From the NCBI GenBank assembly GCA_000155435.1, contig DS990262.1, forward strand, positions 328,234-392,233: 64,000 nucleotides of DNA, read 5' to 3'. The position numbers were made by a program, and so were the translations under genes. The notes beneath the pieces are model-generated. The model saw nothing but the letters and a program-made list of their open reading frames with translations, did not search any database and was not told the DNA's origin. Positions 7,870 through 16,819 of the stretch are shown in pieces. Numbering within the stretch: position 1 is the stretch's first letter; each line of letters opens with the position of its first letter. Source of the DNA: Clostridiales bacterium 1_7_47FAA. Lineage in GTDB: Bacteria > Bacillota > Clostridia > Lachnospirales > Lachnospiraceae.

Positions 7870-9363
7870 ATGCATGAAGAATACGTACTGGAGCTATCCG
7901 GCATAACAAAGACCTTTCCGGGGGTCAGGGCACTGGACCGTGTAAGCTTCCAGGTCAGGAAGGGAACCGTACATTCACTGGTAGGCGAGAACGGGGCCGG
8001 TAAATCCACGCTTATGAAGGTAATTAATGGGATGTACAGGGCCAATGAGGGGACTATTTCCGTACGCGGGAAGGTGGAGAGCATCACCTCGCCGGGAATA
8101 GCAGAAGGTCTTGGGATTGCAATGATTTTCCAGGAGCTGGTTTACGTTCCGGGTCTGACGGTGGCGGAAAACCTATGTCTGGGACATCACCCGGTTACGG
8201 GGCTGGGACTGGTGGACTGGAAGAAGATCAACAGGGATGCCCAGGAACTTTTGGACAGGGAGCAGATTGATGTGAAGGCAACTGCAATCATGGCGGAGGT
8301 GTCCATCTCGGACGCCCAGATGATTGAGATTGCCAAAGCCACCAATAAGGGGGCGAATATCGTGATTATGGACGAGCCTACATCCTCGCTGACCCAGCAT
8401 GAGTCTGAGCGCCTGTTTAAGAAAATCCGGGAACTGCGGGAAAAGGGATGTGCGGTCATCTATATATCCCACAAGATGGAAGAAGTGTTCCGGATGAGTG
8501 ATTACATAACCATCATGCGTGACGGGCACAGCGTCCAGACAGGCCCGATCAGCGGGTTTGATGAACAGAAGGTAATCTCAGCCATGGTGGGGCGTTCCGT
8601 GGAGAACATTTACCCGGAGAAGCGGGGAGAGCCGGGGAAGGTACTGCTGGAGGTAAAGGATATGAATGCGGGAAGGACCTCCCGCCATATCAGCCTGAAC
8701 CTGCGCGCAGGTGAGATTGTGGGCATGGCCGGACTGGTAGGCGCGGGCCGGACGGAAACCGTGCGGGCCATATGCGGCCTGGAACCCTTTGAGTCAGGGG
8801 AAATCATTCTGGACGGCAGGACATACACGGGCATGACCGTGAACCAGGCCATTGAAAATGGACTGGTAATGGCCACTGAGGACAGAAGGAAGTACGGGAT
8901 TATTCCCTGCAGGAGCATTAAGGAGAATATCTCCCTTCCCAACCTGAAGGAGCTTTGCAGGGCTGGTTTCATCAATCAGAAAAAGGAACAGGGCCTGGTG
9001 CAGGCGTATTTTGAGCGTCTCCGCATAAAAGCCAACAGCATGAATGTGGATGCATTCACGCTATCAGGCGGTAATCAGCAGAAGCTGGTATTAGCCAAAT
9101 GGCTGATGTCCAATCCCAAGGTGCTGATCCTGGATGAACCTACCAGGGGAATTGACGTGGGCGCCAAATATGAGATTTACGAGCTGATGAATGAGATGGC
9201 AGAGGCGGGAATGGCAGTCCTGATGATTTCCTCAGAACTTCCCGAGCTGATCGGCATGTGCAGAAGGATTTATGTAATGGCCGAAGGCGAGATTAAAGGG
9301 GAACTGAAGAATGAGGAAATCAGCCAGGTAAGCATCATGCGTCTGGCCACAGGAGGGGAATAA
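7870..9363 (+). CDS. Ribose-type (CUT2) sugar ABC transporter, tandem ATPase
   Basis: A 497-aa cytoplasmic ATPase with two nucleotide-binding domains in one chain, the RbsA/XylG layout. The first has Walker A GENGAGKST near residues 38-46, Walker B IVIMDEPTSS and ISHKMEE. The second has the degenerate Walker A GLVGAGRTE usual in this family, signature LSGGNQQK near 398 and Walker B VLILDEPTRG. An AAGGAGGGAGGG site precedes the ATG at 7870; an overlapping ATG at 7865 is in another frame. The permease starts one base after its stop and the binding protein follows. It energises import of a monosaccharide or short glycoside. Confidence 0.93.
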   Translation: MHEEYVLELSGITKTFPGVRALDRVSFQVRKGTVHSLVGENGAGKSTLMKVINGMYRANEGTISVRGKVESITSPGIAEGLGIAMIFQELVYVPGLTVAENLCLGHHPVTGLGLVDWKKINRDAQELLDREQIDVKATAIMAEVSISDAQMIEIAKATNKGANIVIMDEPTSSLTQHESERLFKKIRELREKGCAVIYISHKMEEVFRMSDYITIMRDGHSVQTGPISGFDEQKVISAMVGRSVENIYPEKRGEPGKVLLEVKDMNAGRTSRHISLNLRAGEIVGMAGLVGAGRTETVRAICGLEPFESGEIILDGRTYTGMTVNQAIENGLVMATEDRRKYGIIPCRSIKENISLPNLKELCRAGFINQKKEQGLVQAYFERLRIKANSMNVDAFTLSGGNQQKLVLAKWLMSNPKVLILDEPTRGIDVGAKYEIYELMNEMAEAGMAVLMISSELPELIGMCRRIYVMAEGEIKGELKNEEISQVSIMRLATGGE

Positions 9364-9364
9364 G

Positions 9365-10321
9365 ATGGGAAAGACAAGCAGTAAACAGGCAATTAATTTT
9401 GTGACAAGATATAGTATTTATTTTATTACTTTAATTTTCATGGTCATCTGTACCTGTATGAACGACAGGTTCCTGACCGTAGAGAATATCATCAATATAC
9501 TAAGGCAGATTTCCGTGTATGCCCTTTTGGCATTCGCAGAATCCGTGTGCATCATCTCGGGGAACCTGGACCTTGCGGCTGCATCCACCCTTGTGTTTTC
9601 AGGGTGTATGTCCATCTTTGTATACACGGCAACGGAATCCCTGCTGCTGGCAGTGCTTGTGGCGGTTTTGGTAGGCGTGATAATCAATACGGTATCCGGA
9701 ATAATCGTGGCATATTTTAACATTCCCCCTTTTGTGGCGACCCTTGGCATGCAGATGTCCGTGCGAGGCGCCGTATATATGCTGACGGGCGGCATGACAA
9801 TCACGGAGACAGGGGAGAACTTTAAAGTAATAGGCCAGGGATATGTGGGGCCGGTTCCCAACCCGGTGCTGATTATGCTGTTGTGCGCAGTGGTATTCTG
9901 GGTGTTGTTAGACAGGACGCGTCTGGGGCGGAATTTCTATGCGGTGGGAGGAAACCGCGAGGCTGCCAGGGCTTCCGGCATCAGCCTGCGCAAATATACA
10001 ATTTATGCATACATGGTGGCAGGCGCATTTACAGGACTTGCGGGAATTGTTTACTGTTCCAGGATTAATGCCGGAACGCCGGCCGGGGCGCAGGGGTATG
10101 AAGGACTGGGAATTGCTGCCGCGGTCATCGGCGGCATCGGATTTGCAGGAGGGACAGGCAATGCATGGGGAGCGGTGATTGGTGCGGTTGTAATCGGCAT
10201 CATTAATAATATCCTGAACCTGATGGGGGTAAATTCCTATATGCAGCAGGTAATCAACGGCCTGGTGATTATCCTGGCAGTTGGTCTGGATACGTTCACC
10301 CGTTCAAAACATACATCATAA
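9365..10321 (+). CDS. CUT2 sugar ABC transporter permease (RbsC type)
   Basis: A 318-aa inner-membrane permease with about 8-10 hydrophobic helices. Family marks include NIINILRQISVYALLAFAESVCIISGNLDLA near the N-terminus, the conserved RTRLGRNFYAVGGNREAARASGI cytoplasmic loop around residues 180-205, and GAQGYEGLGIAAAVIGG near 240. CUT2 permeases work as homodimers, which fits the single permease gene. It lies one base after the ATPase stop and 18 bases before the binding-protein gene, so the three are co-translated. Confidence 0.92.
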   Translation: MGKTSSKQAINFVTRYSIYFITLIFMVICTCMNDRFLTVENIINILRQISVYALLAFAESVCIISGNLDLAAASTLVFSGCMSIFVYTATESLLLAVLVAVLVGVIINTVSGIIVAYFNIPPFVATLGMQMSVRGAVYMLTGGMTITETGENFKVIGQGYVGPVPNPVLIMLLCAVVFWVLLDRTRLGRNFYAVGGNREAARASGISLRKYTIYAYMVAGAFTGLAGIVYCSRINAGTPAGAQGYEGLGIAAAVIGGIGFAGGTGNAWGAVIGAVVIGIINNILNLMGVNSYMQQVINGLVIILAVGLDTFTRSKHTS

Positions 10322-10339
10322 TAAAGGAGAAGGAATCAT

Positions 10340-11380
10340 ATGAAAAAGAAAATCGTGTTACTTTTGGCAGCGGTAATGGCAGTGGGTATGCTGGCGGGAT
10401 GTGGAAAGAAGGGGAATGCACCGGCATCAGGAGCTGTACCGGCAGAGGCGTCCGGCCAGGAACTGGCTGTTCCCGAGGGGCTTGCGGGGACAAAGGTGGC
10501 GTGGGTTACAATCCAGTCCGATGCATGGCATCACCAGACCGCGGTGAAGGCCCAGGAGCTGCTGGCAGCCAATGGATTTACCTGTGACTTATTCGATACA
10601 AACGGGGATGACGCCAAGGGCCTTGAATGTCTGGAGCAGATACGCACGGCAGGGGATTACGGGCTGGTCATCTATGCCTGCAATGTAACGCAGCTGGATG
10701 CCTTTAAGCAGCTGATGGATAAGGGCACAAGCGTTGTCATGTATGCCAATGATTTTGAGGATAACCACGGCGTGGTCTCCACCTGGGTATGTTCTGAGTA
10801 CGACCTGGGTTACCTGGTTGCTGAGAAGGCGGCCCAGGAACTGCCGGAGAACGCCAATGTGGTGCTCTTAAGGGGGATTGAGGGCTGGTCCGGTTCCGTG
10901 ATGAGGGGCAAGGGCTTCCATGCGGCCCTGGAGGATGCCGGACGTGACGATATCACAATCCTGGATGAGAAATTCCAGAAGTTCCAGAAAGCAGATGCCA
11001 TGACCTGTATGGAGGATTGGATTACTGCTTACGGCGACAAGATTAACGGCGTTGTTTCTGAAAATGACGATATGGCCCTGGGAGCCATTGAGGCCCTGCG
11101 TGGAGCCGGTATGACTGCCGACGCCGGCCATGTGCTGGTATATGGCATTGACGGTCTGTACCAGGGATGCAAAGGCATCAAGGAAGGTTCTATCCAGGCA
11201 TCCGCATATCAGGACTCCAATGACTATGCAGAGGCGGCCCTTGAACGGATACAGAAGCTGGTAAGCGGGGAAATGAAGCCTGGGGACTGTGAGGATCTGA
11301 CATTTGACGCGGCTTATATTGACAGCTCCAATGTGGATGAATTCCTTACTTATTATGAAAAAGCCGGTATGGCACAGTAA
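10340..11380 (+). CDS. Sugar-binding lipoprotein of the CUT2 importer
   Basis: A 346-aa exported binding protein (Peripla_BP_4 class). The signal peptide MKKKIVLLLAAVMAVGMLAGC ends in a lipobox with Cys21 as lipid anchor, followed by a short Ala/Gly-rich linker. The mature part has the two-lobed fold of ribose/galactose-type binding proteins: VAWVTIQSDAWHHQT strand, DTNGDDAKGLECLEQI and the domain-two strand INGVVSENDDMALGAIEAL. AAAGGAG precedes the ATG. It captures the sugar outside the membrane for the adjacent permease. The ligand cannot be read from sequence; the GH106-like enzyme next door suggests a rhamnose-containing or related glycoside (inference). Confidence 0.9.
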   Translation: MKKKIVLLLAAVMAVGMLAGCGKKGNAPASGAVPAEASGQELAVPEGLAGTKVAWVTIQSDAWHHQTAVKAQELLAANGFTCDLFDTNGDDAKGLECLEQIRTAGDYGLVIYACNVTQLDAFKQLMDKGTSVVMYANDFEDNHGVVSTWVCSEYDLGYLVAEKAAQELPENANVVLLRGIEGWSGSVMRGKGFHAALEDAGRDDITILDEKFQKFQKADAMTCMEDWITAYGDKINGVVSENDDMALGAIEALRGAGMTADAGHVLVYGIDGLYQGCKGIKEGSIQASAYQDSNDYAEAALERIQKLVSGEMKPGDCEDLTFDAAYIDSSNVDEFLTYYEKAGMAQ

Positions 11381-11390
11381 AGGAAAGATA

Positions 11391-13655
11391 ATGGGTAATA
11401 TGAAGAAAGAAGATTTTGCAGATCCAAAAGGAGTTTTGGAGTACAACGAGGCCCAGTCCCCTCTGTGGTTCTGGAATGACAGGCTGGAAAAAGCAGAGCT
11501 GGAAAAGCAGCTGTCCTTAATGACTGAAAAAGGGATTACATGTAATGCCCCCCATGCAAGAACCGGGTTTGAAGGCGGTTATCTGGATCAGGACTGGATG
11601 GAGCATATGCAGACCGTCATTGATTACAAGGCACGGCACGGCGAGACCATGTGGCTTTATGATGAATTTAACTGGCCTTCCGGGATTGCCAATGGGGAGG
11701 TGACAAAGAATGAGGAGCTGCGCGAAAAGTATCTTTCGATTCAACGTTTTTTCGTGCCTGCCAATACAAGGTTCCGCATCCAGCCCACCATGCTCAGGGA
11801 GATGAACCTGGATGTCAAGGAATACATCACGAATGATTATCAGGGCAAAAAGGACATTGACAACCTGTTTGTCTATGACGCAGGCACAATGGAACCGCTG
11901 GATGTCAGGCAGTTTCAGCCGGATGATGACTCGGGTCATCTGTTTAACCTGTCGGAGAATGATTTTGAAATCATCAGGGACAGGGATACGGTGGTATTCG
12001 AAGCCAAGGTGCTGACAGAGCTGTTTCAGAAGGAAGGATTTTATGACCCTGACTACCTGAACCCGGATGCAGCTGACAAATTCATTGAAGCCACATACGA
12101 GGCATATCATGGACGGTTTGCAGATGCATTCGGCAAAGTCATTACCGCGGGCTTTGATGACGAAAGCAGGTTCTGCCATGCATTTCCATGGACCGGCGGC
12201 CTTCTTGCTGCATTCGAGGACAGATACGGCTACCGGCTTGAGGAACGGCTGCCTGACCTGGTCCTGCCGGGAGTCAGGGCTGGCCGTACCCGCTGCCATT
12301 ACTTTAACCTGATAGCGGATATGTACCGGGATAATTACCATAAGAGGCTTCGGGGCTGGTGTGAAGCCCATGGGATAGACTACTGCCCCCACCTTCTGGG
12401 AGAGGAAAATGTGGCTGCCCAGGTCCGGTATAACGGAGAGCTGATGCGCCAGTTCCGTGAGATGACAAGGCCGGGGGTGGACCATCTTGGTAAAGGAATC
12501 GGAAGCTTAAACATCCGTTTTGCGTCCTCGGCAGCCGAGGTATACGGGAAAAAGGGGCTGGCCTGTGAGGCCTTTGCGGCCAATGGATGGGATCTGACCT
12601 TTGAGGAATACATCCGCACCATTTCCTGGCTTTATTCCCAGGGGGTAAATACCATTACGAACCATGCATTTTTTTACTCCATCCGGGACGGGAGGAAGGA
12701 TGACTGGCCTCCTTCACAGTTTTTCCAGTGGAAGGGCTGGGAGAAGATGGGGCAGGCCAATGCCATGTGCCGCAGGACCTATGGCATGATTAAGGACAGC
12801 GTAAGGAAGACAGAGGTCCTGATTTACCATCCGGTAGAAAGCTTCTGGCTTCATTATATCCCGGACCAGGGATTTACCCATGGCTTCCACATGGGGCCGC
12901 TGATCCAGGGAGAACAGGCGGCGCACATTGACAGGCAGGAACAGATATTGTTAAATGAACTGCAGGAGCATAACAGGGATTTTACCGTGTTCCCCTCTGA
13001 CGCCACGGACCAGTTCAAGGTGGAAAATGGCAGGCTGGTAAATAAAAATACAAACCAGCAGTACGCTGCATTTGTCCTGCCCATGTGCCAGGTGCTCCCG
13101 CTGGAGAGCGCCAGGATGCTGGAGGAATTTGCTGCCCAGGGCGGTTATATCGCAGTGATGGAAACAGTCCCTGAATACAGTATGATGGAAGCCCAGGATG
13201 GGGAGCTAAAGGAAATCATGAAGCGGATCATGGATGCGCCCAACACATCATTTTTTGAGGACATGGACACAAAGGCGCTTCTTATGTGGCTTTTGGAGGC
13301 TGTTCCCCAGGGTATGAGGATTGTGGAAGGGACAGACGGTCTAAAGAAGAATTTACTTCACTATCCGGACTGGGTGATTGACCCCTATATCCATACCGGG
13401 GAGGATATGAGCGGAGTCTCATGGACTGCATTTGAGGACCAGGGAACAAAGTATTATTTTGTAAATTATACGGATGAGGTACAGGAGATAACCGTGCAGG
13501 TGTGTTCCGGAATCCATCCGGAAATCTGGGATACATATACAGGAGCCATAGGACCTGCCCAGGTTGTGGAGGAGAAAAGGGATGGAAATGGAACGCAGTA
13601 TCAGATCCGTATGAGACTGCCGAAGGACTACGGGGTATTCCTCGTTACAGGATAA
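11391..13655 (+). CDS. GH106-like glycoside hydrolase (putative alpha-L-rhamnosidase-type), cytoplasmic
   Basis: A 754-aa enzyme with no signal peptide. Residues 15-110 carry the GH106-type start: PLWFWNDRLEKAELEKQLSL, then HARTGFEGGYLDQDWM and MWLYDEFNWPSG, giving a (beta/alpha)8 barrel rim rich in acidic residues. Further marks are LLGEENVAAQVRYNGELMRQ near residue 340 and a GVNTITNHAFFYSIRDGRK block near 420. A beta-rich C-terminus follows. Start taken at ATG 11391, ten bases after the binding-protein stop, with AGGAAAG upstream; the frame is open into the preceding gene but that overlap is not needed. Being intracellular and last in a CUT2 operon, it probably splits an imported small glycoside. 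The exact glycosidic specificity is not established. Confidence 0.75.
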   Translation: MGNMKKEDFADPKGVLEYNEAQSPLWFWNDRLEKAELEKQLSLMTEKGITCNAPHARTGFEGGYLDQDWMEHMQTVIDYKARHGETMWLYDEFNWPSGIANGEVTKNEELREKYLSIQRFFVPANTRFRIQPTMLREMNLDVKEYITNDYQGKKDIDNLFVYDAGTMEPLDVRQFQPDDDSGHLFNLSENDFEIIRDRDTVVFEAKVLTELFQKEGFYDPDYLNPDAADKFIEATYEAYHGRFADAFGKVITAGFDDESRFCHAFPWTGGLLAAFEDRYGYRLEERLPDLVLPGVRAGRTRCHYFNLIADMYRDNYHKRLRGWCEAHGIDYCPHLLGEENVAAQVRYNGELMRQFREMTRPGVDHLGKGIGSLNIRFASSAAEVYGKKGLACEAFAANGWDLTFEEYIRTISWLYSQGVNTITNHAFFYSIRDGRKDDWPPSQFFQWKGWEKMGQANAMCRRTYGMIKDSVRKTEVLIYHPVESFWLHYIPDQGFTHGFHMGPLIQGEQAAHIDRQEQILLNELQEHNRDFTVFPSDATDQFKVENGRLVNKNTNQQYAAFVLPMCQVLPLESARMLEEFAAQGGYIAVMETVPEYSMMEAQDGELKEIMKRIMDAPNTSFFEDMDTKALLMWLLEAVPQGMRIVEGTDGLKKNLLHYPDWVIDPYIHTGEDMSGVSWTAFEDQGTKYYFVNYTDEVQEITVQVCSGIHPEIWDTYTGAIGPAQVVEEKRDGNGTQYQIRMRLPKDYGVFLVTG

Positions 13656-13748
13656 GTACAGGTGAAACATGTGGATTCATCATGATATCTGAATGGATTG
13701 TAATATCTGAGTCAGATATAAAATCCAAATATATGGTTGACCAACAGA

Positions 13749-13783
13749 CAACGCCGCCCAACATGACATCATGGGCGGCGTTG
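13749..13783 (+). terminator. Stem-loop after the glycoside hydrolase gene
   Basis: CAACGCCGCCCA (13749-13760) and TGGGCGGCGTTG (13772-13783) form a perfect 12-bp stem with an 11-base loop. No T-tract follows, but the stem is strong and lies 90 bases after the stop. Confidence 0.6.
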
Positions 13784-13814
13784 CTGCATGATAGCTGGCA
13801 TAGGGGCGGATGGC

Positions 13815-13898
13815 GGAAGTATTATCAAAGATTTCGAAAGCATTTTCAAAAATTTCGGAAGTATTATCAAAAATCTCAGAATCATTTTCATAAATACC
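13815..13898 (+). repeat. 21-bp degenerate tandem repeats upstream of the BlaI-like gene
   Basis: About four units of 21 bp alternate between two forms: GAAGTATTATCAAAGATTTC-like and GAAAGCATTTTCAAAAATTTC-like. Units one and three, and two and four, match best, so the higher-order period is 42 bp. The block ends at the -35 of the blaI-like promoter. A 21-bp spacing is two DNA turns, so every unit faces the same side of the helix. The 307-base spacer (13656-13962) otherwise holds only the stem-loop and promoter. Confidence 0.7.
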
Positions 13899-13947
13899 TT
13901 GACATCGATTTAAGACAGGTGTAGTATAAAAGAAAGACAATTGTCTT
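13899..13947 (+). promoter_or_regulatory. Promoter with two BlaI-type operator sites
   Basis: TTGACA at 13899 and TAGTAT at 13922 are 17 bases apart. Two sites of form GACAnnTGT(A/C) lie on it: GACAGGTGTA at 13914, in the spacer, and GACAATTGTC at 13936, the core of the 14-bp palindrome AAGACAATTGTCTT, just after the -10. Their starts are 22 bases apart. BlaI/MecI operators are known as TACAnnTGTA-like dyads, so these are credible variants for autorepression. Confidence 0.65.
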
Positions 13948-13962
13948 AAAGGAGCTGATTTT

Positions 13963-14340
13963 ATGGAAAAGTTAAAAAAACTGCCGGACGCAGAGTTTGA
14001 CGTGATGAAGGTAATATGGGACAATGAGCCGCCCGTGACCACTACATCTGTCAGGGAGCAGTTAGGAAAAGAAAAAGAGTGGAAGATACAGACCGTTGTT
14101 ACCCTTATGCTCCGTCTGGTTGAGCGGGGGTTCCTGCGTTCTGAAAAACATGGAAAAGAGCGTACCTATTTCCCGCTTGTAAGTAAAGAAGATTACCTGA
14201 AGTTTGAAACTGGCAACTTCATGAAGCAGTATCACAACAGCTCTCTTTTTAACCTGATTAACACCTTGTATGATGATGAGGCCCTTACGGACAAGGATAT
14301 TGACGAGCTGTTGACATGGGCCAAAGAACGGAGGAATTAA
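13963..14340 (+). CDS. BlaI/MecI/CopY-family transcriptional repressor
   Basis: A 125-aa winged-helix repressor of the penicillinase-repressor family. The N-terminal half reads LPDAEFDVMKVIWDNEPPVTTTSVREQL, then KIQTVVTLMLRLVERGFLRSEKHGKERTYFPL, matching the BlaI DNA-binding domain including its wing. The C-terminal 45 residues form the helical dimer domain, where BlaR-type proteases cleave in studied systems. An AAAGGAG site is 7 bases before the ATG. The BlaR-like gene follows after one base, so the pair is a cotranscribed sensor-repressor module. No beta-lactamase or PBP gene is adjacent, so targets other than its own promoter are not visible. Confidence 0.9.
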   Translation: MEKLKKLPDAEFDVMKVIWDNEPPVTTTSVREQLGKEKEWKIQTVVTLMLRLVERGFLRSEKHGKERTYFPLVSKEDYLKFETGNFMKQYHNSSLFNLINTLYDDEALTDKDIDELLTWAKERRN

Positions 14341-14341
14341 T

Positions 14342-16132
14342 ATGCAGGGCTTTCTGATTACGCTGGCGGTATGCTCCGTTACCATGTCGGCACTTGCACT
14401 TTTTTACATGGCAGTAACCCCGTTTCTGGCAAAGCGCTATTCTGTAACAGGCCGTTATTATACATGGCTTGTGATTGTGCTTGGGCTGATTATCCCGTTC
14501 CGCCCCCAGACTGGCAACGCAGTGGTCAGGGTCCATGTGCCGGTCCATCCGGCGGCGCCTGTTATCCGCACCGGGACAGGGATACCGGAGGCCATGCCTG
14601 TTGATTATCTGCCCTCCACCCTGCCGCACATGACTGGGTGGCAGATTACGGCGGTAATATGGATGGTGGGAATGATTGCATTTCTTATGTATCATATGAT
14701 CCGGCATTACCGTTTTTTGAAATTAGCGGCCAGGTGGAGTGAAGACGTCACGGACAACCGGACCCTGACGTTATTACAAAACCTGAAAGCGGGGATGGGA
14801 TTATCAAGGCCCATGGGACTGAAGGTTTGCGGCAGTATTGGGACCCCTATGATGGTAGGCTTTATAAGCCCGCGTATACTGTTGCCCAAAGCGGATTTTT
14901 CAGAAGATGAACTCTGTTTCATCCTGAAGCATGAACTGATACACTACAGGCGCGGGGACTTATGGTATAAGTGTCTGGTACTGGCTGCAACCGCCGTCCA
15001 TTGGTTCAATCCCATTGTTTACATGATGGCAAAGGCCATTGATATCCAATGTGAATTATCCTGTGACAAGGAAGTCATACGCAGTGAGGATCCGGATGTA
15101 CGGCAGTATTACAGTGAAACAATTATCGGTGTGGTCAGGTACCAATCGGGACAGAGGACCGCGCTGTCAACTAATTTTTATGGATCCAGGCAAAGCCTGA
15201 AGGAAAGGATTGTTTCAATTATGGATATGAGTAAAAAGAAATCAGGGATTGCGGTTCTCTGTGCCGCTTTGGTACTCACCCTGGGTACGGGTTCTGCTTT
15301 TACGGCAAAGGCGGAGACAAAGGGAACGCCCGGACCTATAAAAGAAGATATCGTGGTTTCCCCAGAGTTTTCTTATGGTTACAAGTTCCACCCCAACCCT
15401 GAAACCTATGCCGTATATTCATCCTATGGGATTACTGTTTCAGATGATGGGGAAATGCTGCTGTATAACGGGGAGAGGGTACGGCTTTTTATGGATGGAC
15501 ATTCGGATGCGGAAGCCTTCTTTTTGGACGAAGCAGGTACCGTTAATCTGTCTGTCAGCAGGAATGCATCCGGCAATATTACCGGGATTGAACGTATCTC
15601 AAGGGAAAAAGCGCAGGAATACTGTTCTGCTTTCTTTGCCGATGACCGTAACACTCAAGCCCGTAACAACCAAGCCCCCAACTCTCAGGACCATTCTGAA
15701 AAAGCATCGCAGGATATGGATGGCGGAGGAACCCAAGATATAGAAGAGAATGAAATAAAGAGTATAGCAAAGGATACAGCAGCAGAAACAACGGTTGATA
15801 TGGCAGGCCAAAACAAATTTAATCAATATTCATCCTATGGAATCACTGTTTCAGCAGATGGTCAGATACTATATTATAATGACCAGCGTGTAAAACTTCT
15901 TGCAGATGAACTGCCTGACGGTTCTTTTGAATCATTCTGGTATGACGAAGCAGGAACCGTCAGTTTATCAGCCATAAGGAACTCAGATGGCCGGCTTACT
16001 GATATCAAAGGCATCTCGGAAGAAAAGGCGCAGGAATACCTTAAGAGGGCAGATGGGAATAATCAGGATGTTTTGAAGGGGCTGGATGAAAAAGTAGAAA
16101 ACAGGATGAAGGAGTTATTTCCGGGGGAATAA
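14342..16132 (+). CDS. BlaR1/MecR1-like M56 membrane metalloprotease with duplicated novel C-terminal domain
   Basis: A 596-aa membrane protease-sensor. The N-terminal part has three hydrophobic helices and the M56 zinc site HELIHYRRGD (near residue 197), with LSCDKEVI further on supplying the likely third ligand. A last membrane helix lies around residues 300-320. The outer part is not a penicillin-binding domain: no SxxK/SxN/KTG motifs are seen. Instead it carries two copies of an approximately 80-residue unit (near 356-440 and 492-580), each with SSYGITVS-DG-LYYN, a DEAGTVSLS strand and an I-IS-EKAQEY helix, separated by a Gln/Asp/Glu-rich linker. It probably cleaves the adjacent BlaI-like repressor in response to an unknown surface signal. 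Confidence 0.85.
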   Translation: MQGFLITLAVCSVTMSALALFYMAVTPFLAKRYSVTGRYYTWLVIVLGLIIPFRPQTGNAVVRVHVPVHPAAPVIRTGTGIPEAMPVDYLPSTLPHMTGWQITAVIWMVGMIAFLMYHMIRHYRFLKLAARWSEDVTDNRTLTLLQNLKAGMGLSRPMGLKVCGSIGTPMMVGFISPRILLPKADFSEDELCFILKHELIHYRRGDLWYKCLVLAATAVHWFNPIVYMMAKAIDIQCELSCDKEVIRSEDPDVRQYYSETIIGVVRYQSGQRTALSTNFYGSRQSLKERIVSIMDMSKKKSGIAVLCAALVLTLGTGSAFTAKAETKGTPGPIKEDIVVSPEFSYGYKFHPNPETYAVYSSYGITVSDDGEMLLYNGERVRLFMDGHSDAEAFFLDEAGTVNLSVSRNASGNITGIERISREKAQEYCSAFFADDRNTQARNNQAPNSQDHSEKASQDMDGGGTQDIEENEIKSIAKDTAAETTVDMAGQNKFNQYSSYGITVSADGQILYYNDQRVKLLADELPDGSFESFWYDEAGTVSLSAIRNSDGRLTDIKGISEEKAQEYLKRADGNNQDVLKGLDEKVENRMKELFPGE

Positions 16133-16212
16133 TCAGTCAGGCGGCTATATCAGGGTAGGATTTATCATACAGGTCAGGTTGAAATGTTATATTTTGGGAG
16201 GAAGAGATTGCA

Positions 16213-16680
16213 ATGATAATGGTAACAACCGAAAGAATGTCCATATTCCCAATTTCTGACGATGAAATGAAATTAAAAATCGAGCAGGAAACCAACGGGG
16301 AAATGAAAAGGGCATACATGGAAATGCTTGCCGGCTGTAAAAAATCACCTGAACAGCGTATTTGGCACACCATATGGTTCATGCAGCTTAACGATGGCAG
16401 CGGACAAATCGTTGGGGACCTGTGCTTTAAGGGATTAAATGATAATGGGAGCGTAGAAATCGGCTACGGAATGAAAGAAGGTTATGAAGGCAGGGGGTTG
16501 ATGACAGAGGCTGTTACCGCCATGGCTAAATGGGCAATCACTCAAGAGGGTGTATCCTGTATTGAATCAGAAACCGATTCCAACAACATTGCTTCACAAA
16601 GGGTCCTTCTGAAGGCAGGGTTCGTACCAACTGGGGTGATGGGGGAGGAAGGGCCAAGATTTGTATGGGAGAAATGCTGA
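16213..16680 (+). CDS. GNAT-family N-acetyltransferase (RimJ/RimL-like)
   Basis: A 155-aa cytoplasmic acetyltransferase. The acetyl-CoA site is the stretch GYGMKEGYEGRGLMTEAVTAMAKWA (Q/RxxGxG/A-type loop), preceded by the beta-strand GQIVGDLCFKG and followed by the NIASQRVLLKAGF motif seen in RimJ/RimL-like enzymes. The acceptor substrate cannot be told. GGGAGGAAGAG lies 12 bases before the first ATG (16213); the ATG at 16219 is an alternative. It follows the BlaR-like gene by 80 bases and may be read from the same transcript, but nothing ties their functions. Confidence 0.88.
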   Translation: MIMVTTERMSIFPISDDEMKLKIEQETNGEMKRAYMEMLAGCKKSPEQRIWHTIWFMQLNDGSGQIVGDLCFKGLNDNGSVEIGYGMKEGYEGRGLMTEAVTAMAKWAITQEGVSCIESETDSNNIASQRVLLKAGFVPTGVMGEEGPRFVWEKC

Positions 16681-16819
16681 ATACAGGTTTATAGGCGGGA
16701 TGATGAGCCTTCGTTTTAGTCATGTAATATGTGGCTGAAACGGCAGACATCAACCAAAGCATGGTTTTAATATTTATCCTACGAAAACAATAATGCAAAA
16801 AAAGATTCGTAATGTTTCA

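Noticed and set aside
11517..12485. Long minus-strand open frame opposite the GH106-like gene.
   Set aside because: No motifs and no ribosome site; the plus-strand gene is in an operon with clear family features.
13815..13898. Possible CRISPR array.
   Set aside because: Units are directly adjacent with no spacers of constant length and are degenerate; no cas genes are present.
13680..14042. Minus-strand frame with a heptad-like SEIFDNT repeat.
   Set aside because: The repeat comes from the 21-bp DNA repeats read in frame; the frame covers the blaI promoter and start and has no good ribosome site.
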